Positions 1 through 10,572 of a DNA stretch of 64,000 nucleotides are shown one piece after another. The stretch lies in contig LRSR01007913.1 in assembly GCA_001579985.1 (NCBI GenBank), forward strand, positions 124,001-188,000. The letters are read 5' to 3'. The translations under genes and the position numbers were made by a program. The notes beneath the pieces are model-generated. The model was not told the DNA's origin. It ran no database searches and was given only the letters and a program-made list of their open reading frames with translations. How positions within the stretch are numbered: the first letter of the stretch is position 1; each line of letters starts with the position of its first letter. The stretch comes from Hypsibius dujardini. Lineage: Eukaryota > Tardigrada > Eutardigrada > Parachela > Hypsibiidae.

Positions 1-1350
1 TGATCATTGCGTCCGATTAACGGTGCCGCTCTCTCGTCTTCCATATCTCCAAAAAGGTGGATTAAAAAGAAAGAAAAAATAACGAAAGTTCTTATGAGCG
101 AAAGCAAAACCATTACTGTACATCGAAGCAAACAATCCACAAATTGAGGAATCAATTAATTAAGCGGCAAATAGACAATCATTGCTGCTCGTACTGCGGG
201 ATACGGGAAATTCCCCAAAAAATCCAGGTAGACATCACTCGACAAACTCTAACTTTCTCTCCGCCCACACTATCGAAATAACAATGGAGGGAAGAAGCAC
301 CCAAAATACCAGGCGAAAGTGAGGAATCAACCGGGTTCCTGGACAAAGGCCATGGCGAAACTCAACTGCTCCCTCCAGCTACTCTTAAATTAAATCGTCA
401 ACAACACCTTCCCCTGCCTCCTCCAGCCAATTTAATTCGATAACCGAGACACCATTCACTTGACAGCGTTTGGCAGTCTGGGGAAATCCATGCGACACGG
501 CCTAAAATTCTGAAAAATTTGGATGGAAAATGTGTAAAGAGAGGACCTCCACATCAATCAATCAATCCACTCCGCCGCTTTCGTCAACCATTTCCTGCAA
601 ACTTCCGGCTATCTGAAGATAAAATTCACTTAATATCGCTTCTTCGCCGTCCGTCTCATCCGCTGCAACGTATTTCCGAGAGAGATCCCTACTGAAACCT
701 TGCTAAGAATTCAGGACCGAATGGATCAGGAAACTGTTAGGCATTGCAAATACGAAAACGAACCGCACGCCTGCAAGAACGGATGAGGTAAATAAATGAA
801 CAGAATAACATTATGTATAACACATTCGTAAAAAATAAGAGCACTTCAGGCAACGCAGAATGTTAGTGATTCATATTTGAACGCGACCATAGAATATTCG
901 AACGCAGGTGGAGATCATCGCATGCAGCAGTTAAAAAGCGAACGGGGCATTCATCAAAACGAACGTAGATTGGTCATGTTTCAGTTTGATGAATATATTC
1001 GTTTCTTTCTTTACATTGCCAAACTTAAAATAGATAAAAATATTTTTTTAACAAGATTAATGCTGACTAATGAAGAAAAGTGATAAATTAGTAAAATGAG
1101 CATTTGAAAAAAGAACGAATTAAATGAATGATGACCCGGACCAACGGGACAATTGGTCAGAGACGCCAAGCTCTGAAACTGAAACTAGTTAAAAACTCAT
1201 AAGGCGCTTGATAGCGTCAAAGCATCTCCATTTGTTAGGCATGTAGAATGGCTCCAAGGAATGAGGGAATGGCTACAAGTTTTAAAAAAAACAATTAAAG
1301 CGGTGATTTCAGTACCGCACAATCAAGCGATCAATCAAAGCGAAACTAAC
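1..1350. other. Region downstream of the BCKDHB exons, no recognised gene
   Basis: No family was recognised on either strand. This is probably the last BCKDHB intron. The only protein-like stretch is a minus-strand open frame at about 562-688, preceded by an AG and ending in TGA. It reads in part RKYVAADETDGEE and could be a terminal exon or chance. Confidence 0.5.
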
Positions 1351-2225
1351 CGTATCCCAACCGCATACACGCTCAACTGGCGCCTCCAAATTCAAGAAGC
1401 ACTCCTTCTGTACGTACGATGCAATCTCCGCCGCAAACCCGTTGGTGATAGGAGCTTCATGTGAAACAAGTAGTCGCCCCGTTTTCGTCACAGAATTACA
1501 CACAGTTTCCGCGTCCCACGGAGAGATGGTCTGTAGGTCGATCACCTCGCAAGAGACACCGAGCTTCTCCTGCGCCATATCCGCTACTTCCTTCAGCACG
1601 TGAATCTGTGTGCCATAGCCAACCAGCGTGACGTCCGTACCCTGGCGCAGAATTTCCGCCTTCCCGAGTGGTATCTTAGGGTAAATCAGATATATGAAAG
1701 ACGAGGTATATCAGTTGCAAAAAAACCAGCAAATGCCCAGACCGACCAAACGGAATGTAATGTTTAGCCGGTTGGAATGAGATATACCTCGTAGTCTCCG
1801 TTGGGGACTTCCTCCACAGCTGACCTACAGAGACCAGGCGCAATCCTTGCTTTGAGCAGGAACTCAAATCAGACAAAGGTGCAGCGTTCCTGACTGTCTT
1901 ACCTGTACAGTATTTTCGGCTCGAAAAAGATGCATGGATTCTTATCTCGAATGCAGGAGAGAAGGAGCCCCTTAGCCTGGATGGGTCCGCGTGGAATGAC
2001 AACTTTGAGTCCGGCGGTATGAGCGAAGTAGGCTTCCGGACTTTGGGAGTGATAGAGAGCTCCATGTCCCACTGCTCCGTCTATTAGAGTATCGAACAAT
2101 TGAATGATTAGTCACAAGTCATGACAACAGCTTACAGATAAAACGGACAGACAGAGAAATAGGCAAGTTAACAGACAGAGAGACAGACAGACAGAGAGAC
2201 AGACAGACAGACAGACAGACAGGCA

Positions 2226-2302
<77 letters not shown>

Positions 2303-3290
2303 ACAGGCAAAGACACTAAAACACTAAAACAATAAGATCGCTTACACGGTGTCCGAACAGTAAGCGCTCCGCAATTGAACTGGTTACCGGATCGATAGCG
2401 ATACTTTGCAGCTTCATTGACCAGTTGATCGAACGCCGGATAGATGTAATCAGCAAACTGGACCTCCGCAATGGCAGTGGAACCTGGAGAAACGACAGAA
2501 CCGGCAGTGTATTTGCGCATTTCCTACTGTAATAACAAGTGTTTGCATTATTCGAATCTCGAAATTCTCGAACCTGCAACAGCTACTCCAATTCCGAAGC
2601 CAACAATTCCTTGCTCACATAGCGGCTGAAAAAGACACGCCTCGTTAGTTCCTAATTCCCCGATTTTGCATCGGAGAAAGGGAAGAAGGTACAATACCAG
2701 CATAATCAATCAAACAATGGCTGAAACCATCAATCAAGTACTAGTAAATAACAGTAAAAATCACCTGTCAGTAATAAGCATTCGATCTTCTAGCAAATAT
2801 CCAGCCGCTACCACAACCAATGAAGAATCGAACAATAAACCGCTACGAATCGATCAATCAACCGTTCAATTCAATAACGTATTCCTGTTTTAAATTAAGC
2901 AACCCTCAAATCCCCCAGAACGGCCACGCCAATCAAGCAATCAACAATAGCACCGAATGACTTCATCCAAACCTGACAATCAAACAATCAACAGATACGC
3001 ACCGTATTGAAAACTCTATCCTTCCCGTATTTCTCCTGCAGGTTCACGGTCGCCCGGAACACACCACCGAACGCAACGTCCTCGCCGAATATGACCGCCG
3101 TCCTGTCGGATCCCAGTGCAACATCCATAGCGTTGTTGATCGACTGAAACAGATTGCGCTTGGATGTCGGTCCATACTCCTCTCGTGCCACCTCCGGGAC
3201 GTATGTGAAGTGGGCTGACGCGTGACGTATACTCGTCGTGGGACGCACCAGCGCAGGACGTAGACGCGAAATCAAATTTTTGGTAATCAT
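1351..3290 (-). CDS. BCKDHB: 2-oxoisovalerate (branched-chain) dehydrogenase E1 beta subunit, 3' end missing
   Basis: This encodes the beta subunit of the E1 decarboxylase of the mitochondrial branched-chain 2-oxoacid dehydrogenase complex, which acts in leucine, isoleucine and valine breakdown. Six exons join in frame: 3003-3290, 2574-2625, 2346-2483, 1903-2080, 1788-1824 and 1351-1674, giving 339 residues. The first 25 or so residues are basic and hydroxylated with no acids, as in a mitochondrial presequence. Family hallmarks are [58 protein letters not shown] and [12 protein letters not shown]. The model stops at VCGWDT before a GTTAGT donor. The usual C-terminal block (PFPHxFEPFY..., about 27 residues) was not found between positions 1 and 1350, so the last exon probably lies off the window. 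Intron 3 carries a large GGCA/ACAG microsatellite. The family assignment is firm; two small splice joints are inferred from frame and similarity. Confidence 0.93.
2140..2310. repeat. (ACAG)n/(GGCA)n microsatellite in a BCKDHB intron
   Basis: Tetranucleotide runs, first ACAG and then a long GGCA tract (about 2217-2302), fill an intron of BCKDHB. Read through, they give artificial Cys-Leu-Pro-Ala repeats that are not a gene. Confidence 0.95.
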
Positions 3291-3610
3291 CTTTTGCGCC
3301 TAAAATTTATTGTACCGTGGTAATATTTGCGCCAAATGGCCAATATCCGAATCTAGTCGAGAAAAACTATAATAAAACAAAAAAGTCAGCTGTTTGGTGG
3401 CGGTAACGCTGGTAACGCTGTGGTAAGTTGCTTGTAGCGGTAACCAAGACCTGTAGTCAGTGGGTGGTTTCAATTGGCGGTTACAGTGCGGCTAGAGACA
3501 ACTGGCCTGACCTACGGCTCTTCTGATTCCCTCATTTCCCGTTTACACTCATTCGCAGCACTTAGAGGAGGGTCGAGGGAGGGGCAGTCGGAAAAAATCC
3601 TAATTACAGA

Positions 3611-3776
3611 TACCAGGCAAACGCTATGGGTTGAATCGGTACATGGGTTGAATCGGTAGGGTAGCGGAGGGCGCCACAAGTGTAGATTACAATATTTTGC
3701 ATTTCAATTTACACTTGTGGCGCCACCCCACCGATTCAACCCATGTACCGATTCAACCCATAGCGTCTGCCTGGTA
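3611..3776. repeat. Short palindromic (fold-back) element, about 166 bp
   Basis: Two arms (about 3611-3685 and 3712-3776) are near-perfect reverse complements, beginning TACCAGGCA at both ends and sharing an internal pair of GGGTTGAATCGGTA units. The loop is about 25 bases and AT-rich. This is the form of a MITE or other hairpin element. Confidence 0.85.
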
Positions 3777-4015
3777 CTTAACTGTGTTTATGATTTGTTT
3801 TTTGACGTCTTGTTCGCATGCGACATGAACGCAAACTATGAATACGAGTAAAACTGAATACGAAGAAGCATATGAATGGAAAATACTGTAGGATGTGGCT
3901 TGAAACAAGGATTTTTGGGTTAGTAGCGACACTCGCTGTGTATACGATTGAGTGAGTGATGAGAGAGCGCTTTTACTAGCCCAAAACTGTCCGTTTTAAT
4001 TCACATGCTTCTCTC

Positions 4016-4253
4016 GTATGAGGCAAATTCTGTGTTTCGGCTCACCCTCCACTTGGTCGATAAATCGGCTCACTCATGGGTTTCTCTTTTAGGGCAGGTG
4101 CTTGATTGTTTGATTTGCTATACTATATCCCAGTATACTATAGCACTTCCAGAAATCAAACAATCAAGCACCTGCCATCAATGAAAAATCCATGAGTGAG
4201 CTGATTTATCGACCAGATGGAGGGTGAGCCGAAATACAAACTTTGCCTCATAC
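4016..4253. mobile_element. Fold-back MITE with GTATGAGGCAAA ends
   Basis: The arms, about 100 bases each, are reverse complements with roughly 85-90% identity by eye. Both begin GTATGAGGCAAA and contain TTTCGGCTCACCCTCCA and GCAGGTGCTTGATTGTTT. The loop is around 4115-4155. No coding capacity is seen. The terminal GTATGAGG is shared with the separate element family at 4269-4618 and 55162-55490. Confidence 0.8.
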
Positions 4254-4268
4254 CTTAACTTCTGCAGT

Positions 4269-4618
4269 ACTACTAAGAGGGAAGGGCCCTGGAATGGGCC
4301 AATTGAATTTCCGTACACTGGAATGGGCCACCGGGCGGCAGGGGGCGCTCTGTCGCAACTTAATGGAAAAGAGATGAGTCACGGCATAGTCAGCGTCCTC
4401 TACAGTGAGCTTTTTCCGACTATCCAATCGTTTCGTTTTTTAATTATGTTCCCACAACTCTTTTCATATCTAACACGCGTTCCATCGGGTCATCAATTAT
4501 TCTCTGTCGTTTAGGATCTTGGTGATACCAAAACCTGTGTGGAAGTTCTGATTCCAGGGTGGCCCACTCCAGGGTACGGGAAAGTCAAGTGGCCCATTCC
4601 AGTGCCCTTACCTCATAC
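4269..4618. mobile_element. TIR element, copy A of the GTATGAGG family
   Basis: This is related along its whole length to 55162-55490. Terminal inverted repeats contain AGGGCCCTGGAATGGGCCA on the left and TGGCCCATTCCAG...CCTCATAC on the right. The left end is worn and carries an extra copy of the TGGAATGGGCCA unit about 40 bases in. Shared internal sequence includes CGGGCGGCAGGGGGCGC and TCTGTCGTTTAGGATCTT. It has no reading frame of note and is non-autonomous. Confidence 0.85.
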
Positions 4619-5524
4619 TGTAACGACGCGATTCTAAGGCGCAGCTGTAGCTACGTCCCTGGGCTGTTTGCCCACCACTCGTTTGAATTGCCCTAAATAT
4701 TTATCCCAAAATTTTACCGTTAAAAATCTATCGTTTCTGTTTAAAATGCCTCAATTTTTTGTCACCGAAAACCGAAGAAATACAGTTTTGGAGCGCTGGT
4801 CTTTCCCTCATGGATTGTTTCAGCAAGAATATGCCAGAGCGGAGAAAATCGGAGAGGCTACCCTTCACCGGTAGCTAGCAAACAGCCTGCTTTTTCTGTT
4901 AATTGATCTTTTGATTGAAGATTGTGAAGATAACTAAGGATGCGGCCCGTTAGTAAGTTGCTTGATTGAAGACTGAGGTGCATTTCAGTGGGGAGGTGGT
5001 TTTGTATGCACACCTGGGGCCATATATATGGAAAACGCAGTTTGCGTTGCGCCTTACAAGGAAATGAGACCACTCTGGACGGCGAGTTTCTTTATATCTG
5101 TTTGCTGTTACCGATGCACTATTGCCTGGTCTCTTCGATTCCATCGAGAAAATCGGCAGAAAACCAGAACTACTATTTTAAATAAATAAAAACTGACCAG
5201 TGGTAGTATATAGAGGGCGCTGTCTATATTACTGAAACATGTACTAATTGATTATTTGATTTTGAACGGAATGATCGATTGAATAAACGCAGACACATTT
5301 TATTGATTGATTAATTCACAGAGACGGTAACATAGACAGCGCCCCTTATATACCACCACTAGTCAGTTTTTATTTATTTAAAATAGTGGTTCTGGTTTTC
5401 TGCCGATTTTCTCGATGGAATCGAAGAGACCAGGCAATAGTGCATCGGTAACAGCAAACAGATATAAAGGAATTCGCCGTCCAGAGTGGTGTCATTTCCT
5501 TGTTAGAATCGCGTCGCTACAGTA
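4616..5524. mobile_element. Large fold-back element interrupted by another element
   Basis: The right arm (about 5334-5524) and left arm (about 4616-4634 plus 5057-5229) are reverse complements. Shared landmarks are CGACGCGATTCTAA, CACTCTGGACGGCGA, GTTACCGATGCACTATTGCC and AGACAGCGCCC at the inner edge. The left arm is split by the inserted element at 4635-5056, while the right arm is continuous across the same point. No coding potential was recognised. Confidence 0.8.
4635..5056. mobile_element. Short TIR element nested in the left arm of a fold-back element
   Basis: The insert starts TAAGGCGCA and ends TGCGCCTTA, a short terminal inverted repeat. It sits exactly where the left arm of the surrounding element departs from its right arm. 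A weaker inner inverted repeat (GGCTGTTTGC around 4664 and 4880) is visible. It is about 420 bp with no coding capacity; TAA/TTA may be part of the target site. Confidence 0.7.
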
Positions 5525-5912
5525 CTAGTACGAGAAGATCAAGGTGTTTTAGTTGTGTCAGCTGCACACGGTGAGACCGAAGAACTCCAGCGACAGTAAA
5601 AGAATGAAAAAGAACAGAATTGCTAGTTATGCTCTTAATCGTTTTCGCTGCCTTGCTTTCTATCCAATTGTTCCCTCTTTTTGATGACCTAGGGTAGGTT
5701 CTTTTACTAGTACTACTACAGTAGTATGTTTGGTATCTATTCGCTGTTCAGGCCGGTATTGGAAACCGTTAGACAGGCATTGCCCTTTCTTGTCTGTCCA
5801 TGTTAAAAGGGTAGCCGTCCAGCCAACGTCATGCCCACCAAAAACAATATTCTTCAAAATAGTTAGGGTCGAGTGTTTTTTTTTTCATATTTTTGGGCCC
5901 ACAACCGCAAAA

Positions 5913-8900
5913 ATGGCTAAGCCTTCTCGTTCACATGCTTTTGCGGGGATAATACTTCCGGCGGTGACCATTTTGGCCTCCGTGGCAACCGACCGAGGCA
6001 ACGTCACCGACGACGCCCCGACACCCAATGGAAACGGAACCATAACGATGTATTCTACAAATTTACCGCGTTATTTAGAGGCAAGTACGAACATTTTCCT
6101 GATCTTTCAGTCGTACAGTATCTAAAGTATTTGCTGCTCGCTGTGTTCTGCTGATTGAATGTTTTCCCATTTCTCGATGTTCAATATAATAACTTCTGCG
6201 GGATATAGCACGGTTCGAACTATATGTCCGCTCTATAAGAGCTAACTTGGGAGGTACCGTACCGTCGCGATCTCAAGGGACAGCTAAGCCCCACCTTCCT
6301 TGATATGGCCCTGTACTCGGTTGAACGTTCAATCTGATTCACTGTTCTCTGATTGGCTGATTTCGTACAGCTTACTCGTTGTGCTCGATTTATTGATTCG
6401 TATCAGTTATCAAAATATATTTTTTTAATCTCGTTTGCTGCAGCCGCTAGTCATAGATTTGTTCACTTATTCTTTTAAAAATTTCCCCTCCATCTACAGA
6501 AGTCTGATCTACACACTTCGTAAAGCGGCTAAGGTGTTCCAAGCTTTTAAGGACTCGAAGTTGTCGGTTAGAAAATATGCGCATGTGTCCGGAATTCCGA
6601 AGTCAGTACTTCATCGTAGGAACAGGTAATAAGCCATTGATTGCTTTATTGTCGCAGTCTCCACTCTTTCAGAGCTAACCGTTATTTATGCGCCGCATAT
6701 TAAACACAGAGACGGAATTCCGCAACCTCGAAAGGTAATCAATTTCTCGAAATTTGAGGAGATTGAAAGAGAGACTGCGGAATGGGTGCTCGCGCAAGCA
6801 GACGACGGAGAGTTGATTCAAAACTGCGATTTGAAAGAGAAGGCTCTGGAGATTGCGGCGAGAGAGCAGGTTGAGCTTTTCGAATTTTTGAATATATTTA
6901 AGAGTCATGGGAGAATAATACCAAGGAATGCATCCGGATTCCCTCGTGAAAGCGGAATTGTTGAGCGAAATGAGATTTCCTCCCCGTTGATTGTTTGATT
7001 GTATAGTCGTGCTTTTCCGTATATTTTTCCCTACAGTGCTAATTTGGTGAACGGCATTGAATAGGCACGGCCCGGGCTGATTAAAATTTACGGGTAGGGG
7101 AAAAAAGTGTCCCTTGAGATCGCGACAGTACGGCAATTCAACTGTCCAATACAAATTGAAACCACTTTAAGTTTTACTAACAGAATCACATTGAACGTGG
7201 TTTCGAAATGTATTTCACCGTTGTTATCGAAATAACTGTTTTGGCAAAATTTTTAAGTTTTTGGGTAAGAGGGGCGAGGCTGTGGGTCATTTCTCCAAAA
7301 CTACTTGTAATTTTCCTGTCAGTCCCAAGAATAACCTGTAGCTAGATGTTTTGCCAAACAATATTTATTAAATATAGTCTTCCGGATACTGGTCGAAGAT
7401 TCATTTAATATCGGAATATTTTTTTAATTTACGGGGGGAATTGAAATTTCGCCCATCCATTATTTCTCTTTGTAGTTTCTTGAGCCGGGCGATACACTTC
7501 TAGTGGGTGAGTCCCTCTGGTCACCCACCCGCAATGTCCAAGCCAAAATGCAATCCGGCAGAAATTTTGTGGTCATCCGCCAGTGCGATGGCCATCACAT
7601 TTGGACCAGCGGCACAGATTACCCCACTGAACCGCCGCAGTCTCTGGTGATGGAGAACAACGGCAACTTGGCCATGTACAGTCCCCACCGACACCTTCTA
7701 TGGAGCACCGACACCGGCACTCCGCGGTTCGACGGAGCAAGACTCCGTTTGAGAGACACCGGATCGATATGCCTAGAGAGTCGCGGAGTTTGTCTATGGA
7801 AGTCTGGAGGGTTTGCCCTGTGCAGCCCTGATCCATCGCCGTCTTTCGAATACGCCCAAGGTGAGGATGCTCGAAGACCCCCTACTTGAAAAAAAAGCAA
7901 AGAAACGGTCTCAATTCTCATGTCATCATTGAAATTGTGAAACCTTGCGTTAAAAATCATTCTTAACTACAAACCTCAGTATTGGTGAGAAACGTTTATT
8001 ATTTAAGGATGTATTTGACGATTAAAAAAATTTATGAGATTGTTCATAAAATCCGTTTTATTGCTCCTAAACAATATTCGCACGAACTTTCAGTTAAGTC
8101 CGTTTCTCATTTGTAACTGCGCCATATCTGTATTTTGATTTCCTGTTTAAAAAAATACGCATTGATTGTAACCGTTTTTAGCGACACGTATTTTTGAGGG
8201 GACGTCCCTAAAAAACAGCGCATTTCTAGGGACGGTAAAACTAAAAAATAGTGAGCCGTACAGAACAAACCGATGACTGACAAACATTGGAATGACCGGT
8301 AGAAGCGATCAGACAGGACGATCAGTCCGCGTAGAGGGTGGTAAGATCGGAATCTCGTCCGGAGGGTTGACGGTTTAACCGGAAGACTGGCAGTCAGTTC
8401 AGTTCAGACTAATGGTCAGTGCTTATGGTTGACGGATGGTTCAGTATTTCAACGTGTTTCAGGTTAAGGTCACTCTGGAAGGTAGACGGTGTACCCCCGA
8501 AAGACTGGCGGTCAGTTGGAAAGGTTGCCGGTCACTCCGAAAGGTTAACGGTTTAACCGATAGACCCACAGTCAGTCGATAATATTTGTAACTGACCGTC
8601 GGGCTTCCTCTTACGCCGTCAACCTTCCGAACTGACCATCAATCTGCAGCACTGGCCTTCACTCTGTCGGACTGACTATCGGTCTTCCCGCTGCTCAACT
8701 GTCGAAATTTCCGACTGCCCGTTAACCTTCAGCACTGACTGTTCATATCCTGACCGACTGGCAACCTGTGAGGTGTGTCGGGCTGTCCATTAACTGACCA
8801 TCCAACCTCTTGACCATCTGGCGAGATGGTTGTGAGCCATCCGTTAACCTTAGGTCAATACTAACCGTTAGTCTGGACTGACCGTCGTCAGTCTTCCAGC

Positions 8901-9615
8901 TAGACCGTCAACTGTTCGGACGAGATTCCATTCTTACCACCCTCTACGTGGACAGATCGTCCGTTTAAATAATTTTTTTTAATTTTTAGTGATACTAAAA
9001 CCGGGCGAGAAATTGACGAAAGCCAGGAGGATTGTTTACTCCAAACAACGCTCCTGCAACTTGACCCTTCAAGCCGACGGCGATCTCGTGGTCTACCGCG
9101 CCTGTGATGGCGTCGCGATCTTTTTCGTTCGACACGGAGCAAGCTCCACCAAAAACCTCGGCAATGGCGCGAACGATTACATCTCTACATTCGGCTTAAA
9201 TAATAACGGGGATCTGCTGTGGACTTACAAAGACCTCCACGTCGGCGTTTTCAAGGACGTCCACAGTCACTTGCAGTTACGCGGCAGAACGGATTCTACC
9301 AATGCCGACCTTCGCCTGCGGGATGACTGTCGGCTTTGCGTCTATAAGAGCGGGGCTTGTCTGTGGGTAGCCTCCGCGGTGACGTATGACTGCCCTGTGG
9401 TGGTCACTACCAAGGTCGATGAAGGCGTCGTCATTGGAGCCGTCTTCGGAGCTGTTGCGGTTCTCCTGTTGATTGTTTTAGGAAGTGTTCGGTTTTACTA
9501 CTGCATTAGTCAGCGGGACCATGTTTTGCAGTTCTCCTGGGCTCGATTCAAACATGGTTCCATGGAGGATGACGATTTTGTGGGAAAATATGCGGAAGGC
9601 AGCCGACGGAGGTAG
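5913..9615 (+). CDS. Type I membrane protein with two bulb-type (B-lectin-like) regions
   Basis: Three exons (5913-6080, 7476-7860, 8990-9615) join in frame to 392 residues. Residues 1-26 or so form a signal peptide or anchor (AFAGIILPAVTILASVA). Two similar regions follow, each opening with (F/I)LxPGxxL: about 60-175 and 186-315. Region 2 has QADGDLVVY (about 212-220), close to the QxDxNxVxY mannose-binding motif of bulb lectins with Asp for Asn. Region 1 has only a worn version (ENNGNLAMY). Both end LRLRDxxxxCxxxxGxCLW, which supports duplication. A hydrophobic span at about 331-352 is followed by a 40-residue acidic/basic tail ending GSRRR, so the lectin part should face outward. Intron 1 uses a GC donor (GAG|GCAAGT). 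Sugar binding is inferred from family resemblance only. Confidence 0.8.
6257..7133 (+). mobile_element. DNA transposon remnant, pogo/Tc5-like, inside lectin intron 1
   Basis: Inverted repeats CCGTACCGTCGCGATCTC at 6257 and its near reverse complement ending at 7133 (both followed inward by AAGGGACA) bound an 877-bp element. Between them is a plus-strand frame in two pieces, about 6435-6625 and 6710-6998, that can be joined in frame by a GT-AG intron of 84 bases. Piece 1 holds a psq/CENP-B-type helix-turn-helix (KLSVRKYAHVSGIPKSVLHRR). Piece 2 (EEIERETAEWVLAQADDGE, REKALEIA-like) resembles the Tc5/CENP-B DNA-binding half. No DDE transposase core is present, so the copy is internally deleted or non-autonomous. 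The exact superfamily is inferred. Confidence 0.65.
8316..8962. repeat. Fold-back element built of degenerate GACTGACCGTCAACC-type units
   Basis: It lies in lectin intron 2. The ends (GGACGATCAGTCC..CGTAGAGGGTGGTAAGA at 8317 and the reverse complement ending near 8962) pair over about 90 bases. The interior holds dozens of imperfect units based on GGTCAGT/GGTTGACGGT in the left half and their reverse complement ACTGACCGTCAACC in the right half, so the whole block is a long imperfect palindrome of short tandem repeats. No coding capacity. Confidence 0.8.
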
Positions 9616-10572
9616 AATGCGATTTCCATCCGTTACTGACTCTACGAAAAGTTAATGTATTTTTCACGCGGACTTTCCATGAAAAATATTCTACCGTTAA
9701 TTGTCGAAGGCCTCCGTTCTCGTGGTGAACGTAGACTATTGCCTCCCGTAGTTCTTAAACTAAATTGAGGGAACTTGATGTAGAAGGTGTGGCACACGCT
9801 GTGAAAGTGTGGAACCAGAAAGGAAGAAACTATTTCTCAAAATCTCGTTGTTGATCAGGAATAAGGCTGTGGTTTGGATTTTAGAGCACTTTTGAACTGA
9901 TTTACCAACAATTATACTGCTTTAAGCACATCAATCTGGCAGAGCAATTTTTTGGTTAAATTAAATATTTGATTATATTACTATATGAATTTTTTATATG
10001 CGTAAACGTTCGAAAATTGAGAGTAAACTTCCTACTCTTGTGTAAAGTTCCAATCCTTACAACTAACAAATAATTAATTTTCTGAGACAACCAGCTAAGT
10101 TTATTGCGAAAGATTAGTCATGCGAGGGCGGTAGCGCTTTTTCCCTTCCAGGTACCAGCATCACCGTCGCGAACTTGATTAAGCTGAGGGCCATTAATCA
10201 AACCACAAATCCGCGAGCGTTGCGATGATCGCTGACTTTTTGAGGGGAGCCCACCAGCCGATATATGTATGAAGAACCAGGAAAATACCGCCATGTCCAT
10301 CCGGTTATTATAAGGCCGCTTTTTGCACGCCCATGCGCCACTTGTCTCACGAGTCATCCGATACTAGTAACGAAAAAGAAAACATTTTTACTAAGAACTT
10401 GGCGCGTTGCTTTGCTTTATTCTTGCCTATATAACAGTGAAGTCGTGCGACAAAAGTATCAGCCGACAAACTGCATATCTGTTTTCAACTCAACCTGATT
10501 TCCTTTCTTTAAAACAGCAGTTGCAATTAATTTTCAAGCGAATTCTTTTAGGTCCGCCCGCCCTACGTAAAA
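9616..10572. other. Intergenic: 3' flank of lectin gene and promoter of gene A
   Basis: No further gene is seen. The first part is AT-rich 3' flank of the lectin gene. From about 10100 the sequence is the upstream region of gene A, with a TATA box at 10428. Confidence 0.6.
10428..10434 (+). promoter_or_regulatory. TATA box of gene A
   Basis: TATATAA lies 139 bases before the gene A start codon, in a GC-mixed context. Genes B and C have TATA-like boxes at similar distances (75 and 117 bases). Confidence 0.55.

Noticed and set aside
2119-2520. Open frame with long Cys-Leu-Pro-Ala repeats
   Set aside because: It is the translation of the GGCA/ACAG microsatellite plus an out-of-frame reading of a BCKDHB exon.
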